From NCBI GenBank assembly GCA_039545355.1, contig BCJJ01000013.1, positions 667,980-731,979 on the forward strand: a stretch of 64,000 bases of DNA, read 5' to 3'. The notes below the pieces were generated by a model. The model had not been told where the DNA came from and ran no database searches. It saw nothing but the letters and a program-made list of their open reading frames with translations. The translations under genes and the position numbers were made by a program. This DNA is from Trichosporon coremiiforme (Eukaryota > Basidiomycota > Tremellomycetes > Trichosporonales > Trichosporonaceae). Shown piece after piece: positions 23,265 through 34,919 of this stretch (positions are counted from its first letter, which is position 1; every line of letters starts with the position of its first letter).

Positions 23265-24595
23265 TCAGGCGTACATGGGGCTTGACGACCAGCGCACAGA
23301 AGAGGGCGGTGGGCAGACGGAAGGGGCCTTGGGTGGCGTCCAGCCCTCCGCTGCCCTCGAGTTGGCGCGGGAGCGGGTGGAAACTCGCTTCACAGAGCCA
23401 GAAGGCGAGCCAACGTTCGAGTTCAACATGAAGTTCAGCATGAGCGAGTACGAGCCGTTGCCAAACGCTTGGCTAGCTGCACGTGAGTGCGTTGCCTGTC
23501 CGAAGCGTGAGTCGGAAGGCTCGTAACAGGTCGAATGCGTCGAGTGAATCGAGCTCTTGGCTGTGTGCGAGAGTCGCTCCTCCTTGTCGGGCCTGTCTGC
23601 CAGGACGGGAGCCAGACTGCAGTCACAGCAAGAGCACGGGCGACCGGAGGCAGAGCTGCAGCGCTCCTGGTTCGGCGGGCCAGACCACTGCATGCAAATG
23701 ATGCAATAGCAGTCCTTGCCATGGTGGTTACCCTTCAGAATGGCTGCACTGATCGGGGACACGTTGGTCGAGTACGAGTAAGGGTTGCAGTGGAGAGGTT
23801 CATTCGTGACGCCCTTCTCACCCCACTGAAGACAGGTGACCGAGCAGTCGCAATCCTGGGAATGATCACGGCGATGAGGGACTTGTGACACGGTGGTAGC
23901 GTCGACCTCCCACTCATGGATAAGCGATTGACGGCGCTTGCCCTTGGCTTGAGTCTTGGGTGGAACGCTCTGGGTTGCATCGAGTGGGGCTGAGGAAAAG
24001 GCAGGCGCGGAGACGGAGGTGGAAGCATAGCCCATCGCGCGCGTGGAGAGTTGGCTGAGGAAGTTTCCCAGGCGGTAGTCGAGGTAATTCTTGAGCTTTG
24101 TGAACTCCTTCTGCATCACGTCCATAGTTGCGATCTCGGACTTCGCAGTCGCGTTCTGCGCAACTTGCTTCTTCAGACGCACTTTCTCAGCCTCAGCTTT
24201 GTCCAGAGCGGCGCGCAGGACTTTGAGATCTTGCTTGGCGGTCAGCAGCTGATACTCAGCAGCAGCAAGCTGGAGAGCCTGCTGCTGAAGCTGAACGAGG
24301 AGAGGACGGTCCCCATCGGAAGGAGAAGCGGCGGACAGGTGATCAAGATAATCGAGGTCATCGACACGCGGGGCGAAGCCTTCACGGAACTGACGCAGCT
24401 CATGAACGAGAGCTTCGAGAGCAGGAATCGAAGCATCGTCTGTAGGACTATCAGTTGACGTCGTGACAGAGTCAGTGACGTACTCTTGGAGATGGCAACA
24501 GGCTCCTTCGTGGCTGAGACGGTCTCGGTGATTGTGCCGGAGTGTGACATGGTGACAGGACGAGTGAACTGGGATGACAGGCCGGAGGAAGACAT
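23265..24595 (-). CDS. Unknown protein: coiled coil plus duplicated Cys motif
   Basis: Exons: 24595-24484, 24439-23265; 428 aa with one 44-nt intron. I do not recognise the family. The N-terminus is Ser/Thr-rich (MSSSGLSSQF). Roughly residues 45-165 are Leu/Ala/Gln/Glu-rich and predicted coiled coil (VQLQQQALQL, AALDKAEAEK). The C-terminal half carries two similar Cys units, HSQDCDCSVTCLQW and HGKDCYCIICMQW, followed by CSCCDCS. The end is Ser/Arg-rich with a PPKAPSVCPPPSS stretch. The acceptor CTACAG rather than an earlier TAG was chosen because only it keeps the coiled-coil frame. It converges on the hydratase gene (200 bp between stops). Metal binding by the Cys units is a guess. Confidence 0.75.
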
Positions 24596-25384
24596 GCCCG
24601 GGTTACTACTGTTGGGAGATTAGGGAGCAAAGAGCAGGTGAGTAACGAAGGCAGGTAGGGAGTGGACGTGCGAAGAGGCGGAGAGTAGGGTCAGGAGTGA
24701 GGGGAAGGGAAGAGGACCGGGCAGGAAGGAGAGGAAGGATGTGGAATGAAGACAGAAAACGAGGAAGGAGTCGTTATATTACTGTTTCCATCGTCGGCGG
24801 CAACAGCCCGAATGGCAAACAAACACGATGGCCAGGCGTACAGCCGTGAGATCGCGTGAGACCAACGATCCAGCGATCTCCACTAGTGTCTTCGGTTCGC
24901 TCTGGGTCACATGGGTCATTTTCCGCTCGTGGATCAGCATTCATCCTGTCAGCTCCTCTGTCAGTCTTGTTGTATCTAGGGTAGACTACGCAGCCTTGGT
25001 GTGATGGGGAGCCCCCACGATCTGTGTCGGTCTGTTTAGTTCCAGTGCGACTTCCTCCCATCGATGCGCAGCCCTGGAGGCTGCTCCGCCGAGGCTCCAC
25101 CGCCGCATGAAAACCGCAATAGTCTTGAGAGTCGTTCAACAAGGTGAAATCGTCTCGATTGCTCTCCTGAGAGCCCGATCCGTGCGAGAAGATGGAGAGG
25201 AAGAGGCATCGATGTCCTTGCTAACGGACTTGGTGCTGTGAGGTCGTAGGTCTATTTGGTTCCGATTCGTGGGGCTCCGCACAACAGTCGCGAACGAACG
25301 CGTCTGGGATGTCCATGCTGCTGACACACGGTCATCGGCGTTCTGATCGTGATCGCGAACTTTCCACACAAAACACCAAGCCTT
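24596..25384. other. Divergent intergenic region
   Basis: It contains the promoters of the coiled-coil protein gene (minus) and the cofactor D gene (plus). The part next to 24595 is purine-rich on plus. An open frame at 24774-25142 on minus has no family resemblance. Confidence 0.5.
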
Positions 25385-28300
25385 ATGGTCCAACGCACTC
25401 AGCCCTCATCGCCCGCTAGGCGAGAAAACGCCCTGGCTGAGGTTGCTGACGACTCGGACCCGACCTACAGCAACTTTGGCCACCGCGATGAGTATTTGGG
25501 CTTGCTGAAGCAGTTCCTGGCCACCAATGTGCAGGCGACGCCGAGTCCAGAGGAGAGTGAAGCCGAGGACGAGCTTGTGAAGAAGATGGGAGCCATAGTG
25601 AGTTTTTTTTGTTTCCTTGGTAAACTGACTTCAGCTCGATTTCTACCTCCCCATGCCCGGGCTCCTGGACCCAGCGATGGGTGACATTGTGCCTCCACTC
25701 ATGGCGGCGCTAGGGAAGCAGCTCGCTCTCTTGACTGACGGTCGAAAGCCGGACCCAGCCCGCTTCGCACGGATAGGACGCGTAATCAACTGGGTTGTCA
25801 AAGTCCGAGGATGGAAGTCAGTCGGTGAGTGCTACAGACCGCACACGGGTAGCTGACGGCAGTGCCCTACTTCCCGAGCACATTGCCGCATCTGTCCAGC
25901 CTGATCGCCGTCCTTTCCCCACCGTCCGATCGCTCAGGACTACTCCACCACAGCCTTGTCGCCTCCGACAGCGCTTGGGAGCTAAGAGCAGTCTTGCTCC
26001 TGTGGCTCGCCCTCCTGCTGACGGTTCCCTTCAGCCTGTCGGCATTGGGCTCAGATGACATCGCGACCAACTTGGATATCCCAACGCACGAGAGGCTCTT
26101 CTCTGTGCCGATACCTCCTCTGGCTGTTCGAGTCACGCTGCTTGCTCTCCCGCTGCTGTCCAATCCCGGAAAGGACGGAGAGTACGGTGCGCTCATCCTT
26201 GCTCGACTGTTCGCGCGCGAGGACGCTCTCGCAGGTCTGCCCGGCTTCCTCAAATGGGCTGCCGCCACGCTGGAGGAAGGCGAGAGAGAGCTGGAGGCAA
26301 ATCTCGTTGCGTCTTTGTTCTCGTTCCTAGCTGTGCTCCCTGGTATGGCTCCTCAAAAGGAGCTGCCGATCCTGCGTATGTTCTTCGAGGAGAGCTTGAT
26401 CCCGCATCTGGCGGGAAGCACAACGAGTGCGACCTCTGGTCTTATCCGTAAGCTTGCGACTAAGGCGAATGGTCGCTGGTGGGTTGCCTCCCTGGGAGCG
26501 GGACTGAGGGATCAGCTCGACGCCGATCTGCCCGAGGGTATCGAGGAGGTTCTCGACGATCTCATGTCCGCTCTCGGAGACAAGGACACGATTGTGCGTT
26601 ACTCAGCAGCGAAGTACCTCGCTCGCATCGCTGCACTTCTGCCGACTGAGCTGTCGGACCAGATTGTGTCGGCAGTCATCGGGCTCTTCGCCGGAAGCGA
26701 GGACGACCCTGTCATCCTGACGAAGTTCGGCACCGTCGTCGATCCCGGAGGCAGCGCGGGAGGTAACGGAACGATGGGACTCGGAGGACAGGAGACATCA
26801 CGAGGAGAAGCTAGGTGGCACGGTGTGTGTCTCGCGGTGGCGGAGCTTGCTCGCCGGGGATTGCTTCCCGCCGAGGCCGTCGATGAGGTCATCCCCTGGG
26901 TCGTTAAGGCGCTCACTTTCGACCTGCGCCGAGCATCGCACAGTATCGGTTCCAACGTCAGAGACGCTGCGTCGTATGTGCTGTGGTCGCTTTCCCGTGC
27001 AGCCACGCCCCAGCAGATAAAGCCGTTCGCCGAGCTCATGGCGACGACTCTGGCCAGCGTGGCCGTGTTCGATCGTGAAGTCGGTGTGCGCCGTGCTGCC
27101 TCTGCCGCCTTCCAAGAGGGAGTCGGTCGCTCAGGTCTGTTCCCCGAGGGCATTGACGTCTTGGGCAAGATCGACTTCTTCTCCGTGTCCATCCGCCGCA
27201 AGGCGTTCACGGAAGCTGCGCCAGCCGCAGCCCATCACACGGTGTACCGAAAAGCATTCCGGGAGCACTTGCACAACATTACCCTCCGACACTGGGACGC
27301 CACGATGCGAGTCGCCGGAGCTACCGCACTCGCTTCGCTCCTCCAGCTGGATCATGCCGACATCCCCGACTCCGTCAGCCGCGAGCTGGCGCAGCTGTCG
27401 TCGTTCGACTCGGCGAGCGCCCATGGAGCCCTACTCGCGCTGTCCCGGATCGCGCCCATGCTCGGCGACGACGGGAAAGCTGAGCTTTTCGAGGCGCTGA
27501 CAAAGGTCCGCCCAGGTGCCCTGGTTACCTCAAACGCGGCCGACATCGTTAACGGCGGTTGTCAGCTGGCCGCTGCGGCCCTTACGTCACCCGCAGACAT
27601 GTCGCCGCTGGAGCGATTCTTCTCTGCCGCTACGCAGCGACGCGAGACAGATGTGCACGACTCGCTTGCCGCGCTGTGCCGCGTCATGAGCGAGGCGCAG
27701 CCGGACAACAGTGTCTCGTACGTACGACGATCGATGAGCGAACTCGGTGCCGCGCGAGCCTCGACAAGGCAAGCAGCTGCGCTCTGCCTCGGGAGCTACC
27801 AGTACCGCACCGCTGCCGAGATCTCTGGGCCGCTGGATGCGCTCCTGTCCCTGTTTGGGAAGGACGCGAAGGCGGACGTCGAGACGAGGCGCAATGCGGT
27901 ACAATCGCTCGCGCAGATCTCGTTGCAGACGGCCGATGGAGTGCCCCTCAGTAAGTTCTCGTAGCCGGTTTAAACTGACTCCAGTTCGTGCGATGGAGTA
28001 CGAGCGTATCCTGCGCACGCTGACGGACGCGCTCGACGACTACACGACGGACCAGCGCGGCGACGTCGGCTCTTGGGTGCGCGTCGCCTCCGCCAAGTCC
28101 ATCGCGCAAGTCCTCGCTGGCGCTGCGGGCCAGCCGAACGCACTCCAGCTCGTGCCCCAGGAGCTTTTCACACCAGCGATTGCCGGCATCGCGAAGCAGG
28201 CGTTTGAGAAGCTCGATGTCGTGCGCGAGGCCGCGACTGAGGCGTGGGGCGTCCTCCTTGCCGCCGGCGCTGACGAGGCCTGGGACTGGCCTGGCGCGGC

Positions 28301-28988
28301 GGCCATGGCCGTAACCGAGGGCGGAGAGCGGCATGTGCGCCCCTCCGCAGAGTGGTTCAGCGCCGGCCTCGAACTCCTCCAAACTTCAATTCACGCGAGC
28401 GTGGCAGCCGGACTCGTGCAGAGCGCCGGTGCAGTCGTGCACTCCACCTCGGAACGGTGTCTGCGACCCCTCATCCCGTGGCTCCAGAAGCATGACGAGA
28501 GCCAATTCGTCATCGACGTCGTCGACGTGCTCGCTGCGCACTTGGCGTCAAACCGTATCGCCGTTCCCGCACTCGCGACGCTCTCGCGCCTCATGGACGC
28601 GGGCATCGAGCCCAGCGAAGAGGAGGCTGGACGTATGTTGGGCCTCGCTGCTCGCGGTCTCACGACGCTGAAGAGCATCGAGCGCCTGCAGGCTGCGATG
28701 CGCATGATCGTCGGCGTCTTCGTCCTCCACTACCCTGACACTCAGAGGCGCGCGGCAGGCTTCATCGGCTCGCTTCTCTCGCACCGTTTCCCTCGCGTAA
28801 GCTGGATATGCCTGGATGGTCAAAGCTAACTTCAGATCCGCACCGTCACGGCCGAAACACTGTACCTCGCTGTCAGCGACGAGGCGGAGCCCGAGCTCGA
28901 GGAGCTGCTTCTTGAGACGCCCTGGGCCGAGGAGGGCGACAAGGCGATGGCGGGGCGCGCTGTCGCGCTTCTCCGCGGACTGGCGTAG
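25385..28988 (+). CDS. Tubulin-specific chaperone D (tubulin-folding cofactor D)
   Basis: Exons: 25385-25597, 25635-25824, 25863-27950, 27985-28796, 28836-28988; 1151 aa. Introns are 37, 38, 34 and 39 nt. Cofactor D captures beta-tubulin and acts with cofactors C and E to build the alpha/beta dimer; it is cytosolic and microtubule-linked. The protein is an all-helical HEAT/armadillo solenoid. Recognisable parts are the N-terminal RFARIGRVINWVVKVRG region, the LPILRMFFEESLI to GLIRKLATK segment, the KDTIVRYSAAKYLARIA repeat and the VRRAASAAFQEGVGR repeat typical of cofactor D. Length agrees with the family (about 1100-1200). Translation starts at the first ATG; only a GTG is in frame further up. 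Its stop lies 49 bp from the convergent PTPA stop. Confidence 0.9.
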
Positions 28989-29037
28989 ATCATAGAGATA
29001 CATGGCAGTTGTACATACAGCATTCGATGCAATCTAA

Positions 29038-30418
29038 TCACCTTGGACGAGTCGTGCGGCCCGGCGCGCCCGTGGCTGGAAACGGAGTAGCAACGCTCGG
29101 CGCGGCCGTGAAGGGACTCTTGGGCTTGTCGGCTTCCTCCCTCTCGACATGCGGTAAGGGGTTGCCCCACAGCCAGCCTCCGACCCATAGACCCTGCACG
29201 ACGACTCGCTTGCCCAGCACCTCGGCAGCGAACATCTTGCCCAAACCAGCATGAACCTTGACCCAGTTCGGGAACTGCGACAGAGAGTACAGCAGCGGCG
29301 AGTGTTCCGAGAACTTTGCGCCCTTCTTGAAGTACCCGACCCGGTGCAGCGCGAGGGAGTACATGTCCTCGAAGTCCTCGGGCTTCGATCCCGGCCGCGT
29401 CGCGTCCTTCAGCGCCTGGGCTGGAGTCAGGTCACTACCAAGCACCTGCGCGGAGCCAAAGTAGTAAGGAAGGAAGACATAGTCATCCAGTCCCCAGACG
29501 CCATGCGAGCCGGCCGGCTCGAGACGGTACGTCGCTTGCAGCTGTGTCGTGAGATCGAGATACCGAGGGAAGACACGCAGGACGAGGTCGTCTGCGATTG
29601 CGTCCGTGTCAGGGTCGTTGGACATGGCCAGCGACAGACCGATGCAGTATAGAGCGCAAACAAAAGCAAGCTCATGCCCTGTCCCGTAGTCAAGTCGTGT
29701 CTTGTGACCGAAGGCGTGGCTTTGGATCAGGAGCGGGAGGACCTGTCCTCGAAGCCTTTCGTTCATCCAGTCAAGCATCGGAGGAAGGCGCTGCTGTCAG
29801 CTTCACGAAAAGCCACCTCGAGCTGTCTGCGGCGCCACTCACCTGCTCTACCAGGCTAATGTACGTCCGGAAGGCCAGGTTACCGAACCGCTGCGAACTC
29901 TGCGGCTGGGGCGGTGCCTCCTCAATCCAACTCATGAGGGCGTCCAGCATGTCCATGAGCTTCAGTACACACTGTTCATCAGCTAGAAACTCCCGACGCT
30001 AGCTCACCTCGGACTGTACACCCTCTGTTCCCCGACGAATCGGCTGACCCTTAATCTTGGCACAACGCTGCTTCAGCCATGCCTGGAAAGACAAATATCC
30101 CGGCGTGCTGGGCCAGGTGGCAACGTTGCGCTCTGATGTCAAGACTGGCTGAGGGGCTGCCGGTTCTGTCGGCAGAGGAGCGAGAACGTCGCCAATGTTT
30201 CCGTTGGCCGGAAGTGTCGACGGCGGCGGAGCACCAGGAGCGCGCGTCGGCGCTGAGGTTGAAGGCAGCACACGAGCCGGTGCTTGGGTTGGTGCTTTCA
30301 TAGGCGCCATCGTTGGCGCCATCGTAGGAGCCATGGCCGGAGCTTGCGCTGGAGCTCTTGTCGGCGCCACAATTGGCGGCGGCATTCGGGTCTGCCCTGG
30401 TCGGTCGTCACTCTCCAT
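29038..30418 (-). CDS. Serine/threonine phosphatase 2A activator (PTPA/Rrd family)
   Basis: Exons: 30418-30008, 29971-29843, 29790-29038; 430 aa. Introns are 36 and 52 nt (the second acceptor could shift by one CAG). PTPA is a peptidyl-prolyl isomerase-like activator that reshapes the PP2A catalytic subunit. Diagnostic parts are RFGNLAFRTYI, LDYGTGHELAF, LVLRVFPRYLDL, EPAGSHGVWGLDDYVFLPY and FPNWVKVHAGLGKMF. The first 90 residues are a low-complexity Ala/Pro/Thr/Met region (MAPTMAPTMAPMKAP) not typical of the family core. The start is the first ATG. It is divergent from TRM11, with 277 bp between start codons, so the promoters probably overlap. Confidence 0.93.
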
Positions 30419-30695
30419 GATCGCCGTAAGTGATGAGAGAAGGGTTCGTGAAGGGTCCTGTCATGTCGCCTCCGCATCATAGCGTCATCTCGTCCTCTCG
30501 CCGCCGATAACGGAACCAGATACCGATCAGAAGCCACGCGAGCAGGTGGAGGTTTCTCCCAAAGTTTGAGGTTGAGACGCCGTCCGGTGCGGCCACTGCT
30601 GGCCAGTGTGGAGACGTCGAGAGCATTGTTGTTGCGTTGCTACAAACCTCTTAGCTGAACTACAGGCCGTGCCCAGCGACAAAAAGAAGTACACA
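30419..30695. promoter_or_regulatory. Short divergent promoter region between PTPA and TRM11
   Basis: The two start codons are 277 bp apart and face away from each other, so both core promoters and leaders must lie here unless transcription starts inside a neighbour. I see no clear TATA box. Confidence 0.6.
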
Positions 30696-32591
30696 ATGCC
30701 GCAGTACTTCCTCCGCTCCTCGATGGAGCACCTGACGTTCCGCATCCCGGAGCTGCTCAGTATCGCCAAGCTCTTCGAATTCCCTATCCGTTTCATTACG
30801 CCCGAGGAAGACCTGCAGCGCGGCGTCATCGTCATTGAGCTTGACGACGAGAAGCACATTCAGCACATCCTCGACCGCTCCATCCTGACGATGTGAGTTA
30901 TCTATTCTCCAAACTGAGCTTTCGTTACCTTGCGGACTACTAGCTGACCCGCAGCTCTGCCAACGAGCTTTACGCGAACGCGACAAACTATGACGACCTG
31001 CACGCGCGGCTGCAGGAGCGAAGAGAGCTTTTCGACCCGGACATGGACACCAGCTTCCGTATCACGGTTGAGTGTGTGAACAACCGCGCCCTGAACAAGC
31101 GCGCTCGCGAGATCATCAACTCGTTCGCGTGGACCGGGCTCAGGGGCAAGATCGAGCTGGAGAACTCCGACGTCGAGTTTGTTGTGCTCGAGGACTGTGA
31201 GTCTGTTTCCTAGCACTAGCAACTGTTATGGAGCACGGCTTCCTGTGTCTAGAGCTCCCTACGAACGAGCACTGAGCTAATCCGCAGACGACTTTGTGAC
31301 GATCCACACGAAGGACGAGCGCCTGAAGCGCGACGGCAAGTTCGAGCACGTGTACTTCGGCAAGCGTGTTGGCGTCTCCCGCGCCCGCCCGCTGATCAAC
31401 GTTCACGACATCAAGAAGCGTGCTTTCTTCGGAAACACCTCGATGGAGGCCGAGATGGGTCTGCTGACGGCGGGCCAGACGCTGCCCGCCCCGGGCAAGA
31501 TCATGTACGACCCGTTCGTCGGTACGGGATCGCTCCTGTACGCCGTCGCGCACTGGGGTTCGTACGTGCTCGGATCGGACATTGATGCGCGCCAGTTCAG
31601 GGGAAAGCGTGAGTCACCTTATTACCGGGGGGGAGGTGCCAAGCTGACGAGACAGAGAAAGGCAAGGATGTCACGCCCGGTATCCTCAGGAGTGCAGAGC
31701 AGTACGGCGTCAAGGACAAGTTCATCGACACGCCGTGCTTCGACGTGACGCAAGGACCGTGGAGGAGAGGAGGCTGGCTCGACGCGATTGTGACAGACCC
31801 TCCTTGTGAGTGATCATGCTGCAAGTCCACCCTGAAGATTAGCTGACATCAGACGGTGTGCGTGCCGGTGCCAAGCGAACGGGAAAGTCGGCGACAAGAA
31901 AGCGCAACCAGCTGCGCGATGAGCCCTTCATGCTTCCGGACGGAACATGGTCGCACGAGTGAGTACTGTTGTCCCTTTTCTTCACCTGCACTCTCCAGCT
32001 TTGTTGTTCAGCATTGAAGCTAACCCGCAGAAAGGATGGTTATCTGCCGCCTTCAAAGGCATACGAGTTGGTCGACCTGGCGCAGGACCTGGTGCAGCTC
32101 GCGCGCTACATGCTGGTTCCGGGAGGAAGACTCGTCTTCTTCCTGCCGACGATCTCGGACGAGTTCGAGCACGTCGACGTGCCCGTCGTCGAGGGCATGC
32201 GCGAGGTCAAGTTCGGAGACGGCTCGGTCCAGGACTTCGGCCGCTGGGGCCGCCGCCTCATCACGATGGAGAAGACGGCGCAGGACGACGGACCTCCCCC
32301 CACCTTCGGTGACCACTCGGACCTCATTGGCGAGGACCGCATTCCGGCGCATCACCAGTTCGCCAAGCGTGTAAGTATTGCGAGCTCGGAGGGGCAGTCG
32401 GGACCCATCCTGTGGCCACGCGACGGTGCCTCGTCGAAGCTGTTAGGACGAGGACATTCAGCTGACAACAACAGTACTTTGAGAAGCCCGAGCGGCCCGA
32501 GAAGCCGCAGTGGACCGCGCCGGGCGCGGCACTCAAGACCGAGCCTGCTGTCGAGGCCGTCGCCGCCGAGGCCAAGAAGCTCGCTCTCTAA
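30696..32591 (+). CDS. TRM11: tRNA (guanine10-N2)-methyltransferase catalytic subunit Trm11
   Basis: Exons: 30696-30892, 30955-31196, 31288-31608, 31656-31805, 31853-31958, 32031-32370, 32475-32591; 490 aa. Introns are 47-104 nt, larger than in the neighbours. Trm11 with Trm112 makes m2G10 in tRNA. The N-terminal part (YFLRSSMEHLTFRIPEL) contains the THUMP-like region. The Rossmann core has the SAM loop YDPFVGTGSLL, the acidic strand GSDIDARQFRGK and the catalytic DPPYG motif, which is only formed by splicing across 31806-31852. A further SKAYELVDLAQDLVQLA helix and GGRLVFFLP strand follow. The C-terminal tail is Glu/Lys/Pro/Ala-rich. The start is the ATG before PQYFLRS. Confidence 0.95.
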
Positions 32592-32823
32592 TCACCCTGC
32601 CACATACACATTTAGACACCCCTACACACCCTGTTGCCATATCTGAGTAGTTACAATCATGCATATGCTGGGGAGGCGAACCGCGAGCCTGTGAGGGCGG
32701 GTCCGATGCTAGAACGTGATAGACTTAGGGTTTTCGTTGCTGCTGCTTGCTGCTAGGAAGGCAGCGTCCGGGGGTAGGAGTAGGGAGGAGGGAAGGCGAA
32801 GTCGTAGGAAAAGAGGGGTGAAT

Positions 32824-33269
32824 TTACCACGATCCCTTCTGCATGCCGGGAATGTTGCCCGCGAGCGCGTTCTTGCGGAACTGGAAACGGCACTGGGCAA
32901 AGTTGGTGAGGACACCTGATTGTCAGCTTGCATGGACGTGGACACAGCATCCGGCGACGGATCTCCGTTCGAGCTCAACAACAGAGTACGCTCGGGTTGC
33001 GATTCGTGCTCTGCCGCAGCTTCTCGAAGCTCCCACTGCAGCTCTTACTCACCGTAACCCCTTCCAGTCCACATGCAGCGGTTACGAACCGAAACCATGC
33101 GTCCCTTTCCGTCGTTGTACTGGTTGAGCGCGAGCTGGGCCTTGTGCCGCGTCTGGGCGGGCAGCGTCGTGTTGCGCGCAATAGCGAGGTAAGCGTTGCG
33201 CTGGGCCTCTACCTGCGTCGCCGCAATACGCTTGTTGATGTCGCGCAGGATCCACGCCTTGTTGCCCAT
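32824..33269 (-). CDS. Mitochondrial small ribosomal subunit protein uS14m (Mrp2)
   Basis: Exons: 33269-33053, 32915-32824; 102 aa with one 137-nt intron. It is a component of the mitoribosomal small-subunit head. Family landmarks are [17 protein letters not shown], the [12 protein letters not shown] loop formed at the exon junction and the terminal [11 protein letters not shown]. Length fits S14-type mitoribosomal proteins. No separate presequence is obvious, which is common for small Mrps. It converges with TRM11 (232 bp between stops). Confidence 0.92.
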
Positions 33270-33947
33270 TGTCGATACTGGTGGTGAACGGGTAGTGGTG
33301 TGCTAGCTGAGCCAGTTGTTCTCGTGAGGGCGCCGAAAAGTGGACATTTCGGAGGTGGTTTCAGGTAAACGCGGGACGGAGGCATTGTCGCGTGGGTTTC
33401 ACGTGACATTTGCTCTGGTGAGGAGGAAGCCGCTCTTCCAAGTTACGGATATGCACTTCACAGAGTTTTCATGCATGACAACGACATGCAAGTGGTCGAC
33501 TGAGAAGCTGGGTACTCAAGGGCCGAGATAATTGGAAAGCATAGGCGAATCTGGACTGGGAGGATCGCTACCTGATCCCTTCCTGACACAATGCTCAGGA
33601 CAACCGGAGGCTGCAACCCCGGCAGACAGCGCTCGTTGCAATGATTGGAAGAGGATCAAAGCAGCCCGTTGCTGTCCCTCTTCATGGGCGTCTCCCAGGT
33701 CAGCTCCGCTTTGTGGAACAGCCTTGCTTGTTTTCCCTTCCTTTCGAATGTGTTTCCAGGCTCGTCAGTGTCGGTCAGTCGGAACACTATTGTGAGCGAG
33801 TTTCAGCTCCCAACCCTCAAACGACTTCCAGCTTCCAGGCTGCAGCGCAGGCGCTCTCCCTCCTAAGGCCCCTGTCTTCAACGCAATCGCTTCATTCAAC
33901 CCGTGCATTTACTCTTGGAGATGGATACTTCTTCAGATTGGACCGGT
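33270..33947. other. Intergenic, 0.7 kb
   Basis: This lies between the uS14m start and the rhodanese-like stop, both on minus. I see no gene or structured element. Confidence 0.5.
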
Positions 33948-34919
33948 TTACTTCTTGGACTTGGCCTCCTTGTCCTGCCAGTCCTGCCAGGCGCCCTCGT
34001 AGTTCTTGACGTTCTTGTAGCCGGCCTTCTCGGCAATGTCGGCAGCCTTCTGCAGGTTCTTGCCGTCGCGGTCGTAGAAGATCATCTTCTGGTTCTTCGT
34101 GGGCCGGGGGAAGGCGAACTCCTGTCTCTGTCAGCCCATCTGCGCTTGCAAGAGCTGTCTGAGGTCTCCGCTGGCCATCCTGGGTTTCTGTGCCGTTCTC
34201 GGAGTCTTGATCTGCGGGGAACGGGTGTCGGTAGTACTCCGCCACCGTTTCCACGAGCAAGCATGGTGCCGAGAGGACGACACGAGATCAGGCAGGAGCT
34301 GCCAGCAACAGAAACGGCAGGCTGGCCACAGCGATGGTACAGTGGCACGCTCACGCCACATGTCCAGACTCACCTTCTGGAAAGCACCGTCGGGGTAGGT
34401 ATCAGCCAGGACGTCGGCGAGACGACCGAGAGGGACGTTAACGGCCGAGGGGATGGAGCCGTTCTCGACCTCCTTGGGGTCACGGACGTCGATGATGGTC
34501 ACGTCCTGCGGTCAGCTCATGTCGCATGTAACATTCTAAGCTGGTGTTCTGCTCGGGGTTGCCACTGGTCGTCCCCCGTAGCACGATGCGCGAGGGAGGT
34601 CTGGACCAGGCAGGTCGGTTCCTCGAAGATGCCAACAGATTAGATTGCAGGACACGGCGGCGCTATCTACGCCATCCGAAGCCAATCTGCGCCATCCCGA
34701 GCAGCCGAAGACATCTTTCTAGCTCCGAGCGTAGCAGCTATTTGCCGGCTGTACTGCAGGCTCCAACCATTGCGACTGCGGTATCGGCAAACTCACATCA
34801 GTGGGCTGCTTGGTGAGGGGCTTGACGTCGTTGTAGTTGACGGAGCCGGCGGTGCGGAGGGCCGAGGCAGAGAAGGCGCGAGCCTGGGGGCGGACGGTCT
34901 GGAGGGCGGTGCGGAACAT
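33948..34919 (-). CDS. Rhodanese-fold protein lacking the catalytic Cys, probably mitochondrial
   Basis: Exons: 34919-34797, 34505-34374, 34121-33948; 142 aa. A single rhodanese domain follows a short Arg/Ala/Ser leader (MFRTALQTVRPQARAFSAS) that looks like a mitochondrial presequence. The family core is seen in VTIIDVRDPKEVENG, IPSAVNVPLGRL and KMIFYDRDGKNLQKAADIA. In active rhodaneses the loop after FY begins with Cys (CRxG or CKxG); here that position is Asp (YDRDGKN). It therefore probably cannot carry a persulfide and may bind or regulate rather than transfer sulfur. The two introns are 291 and 252 nt, far above the local norm. The nearest known proteins are small single-domain sulfurtransferase-like proteins. 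Confidence 0.85.
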
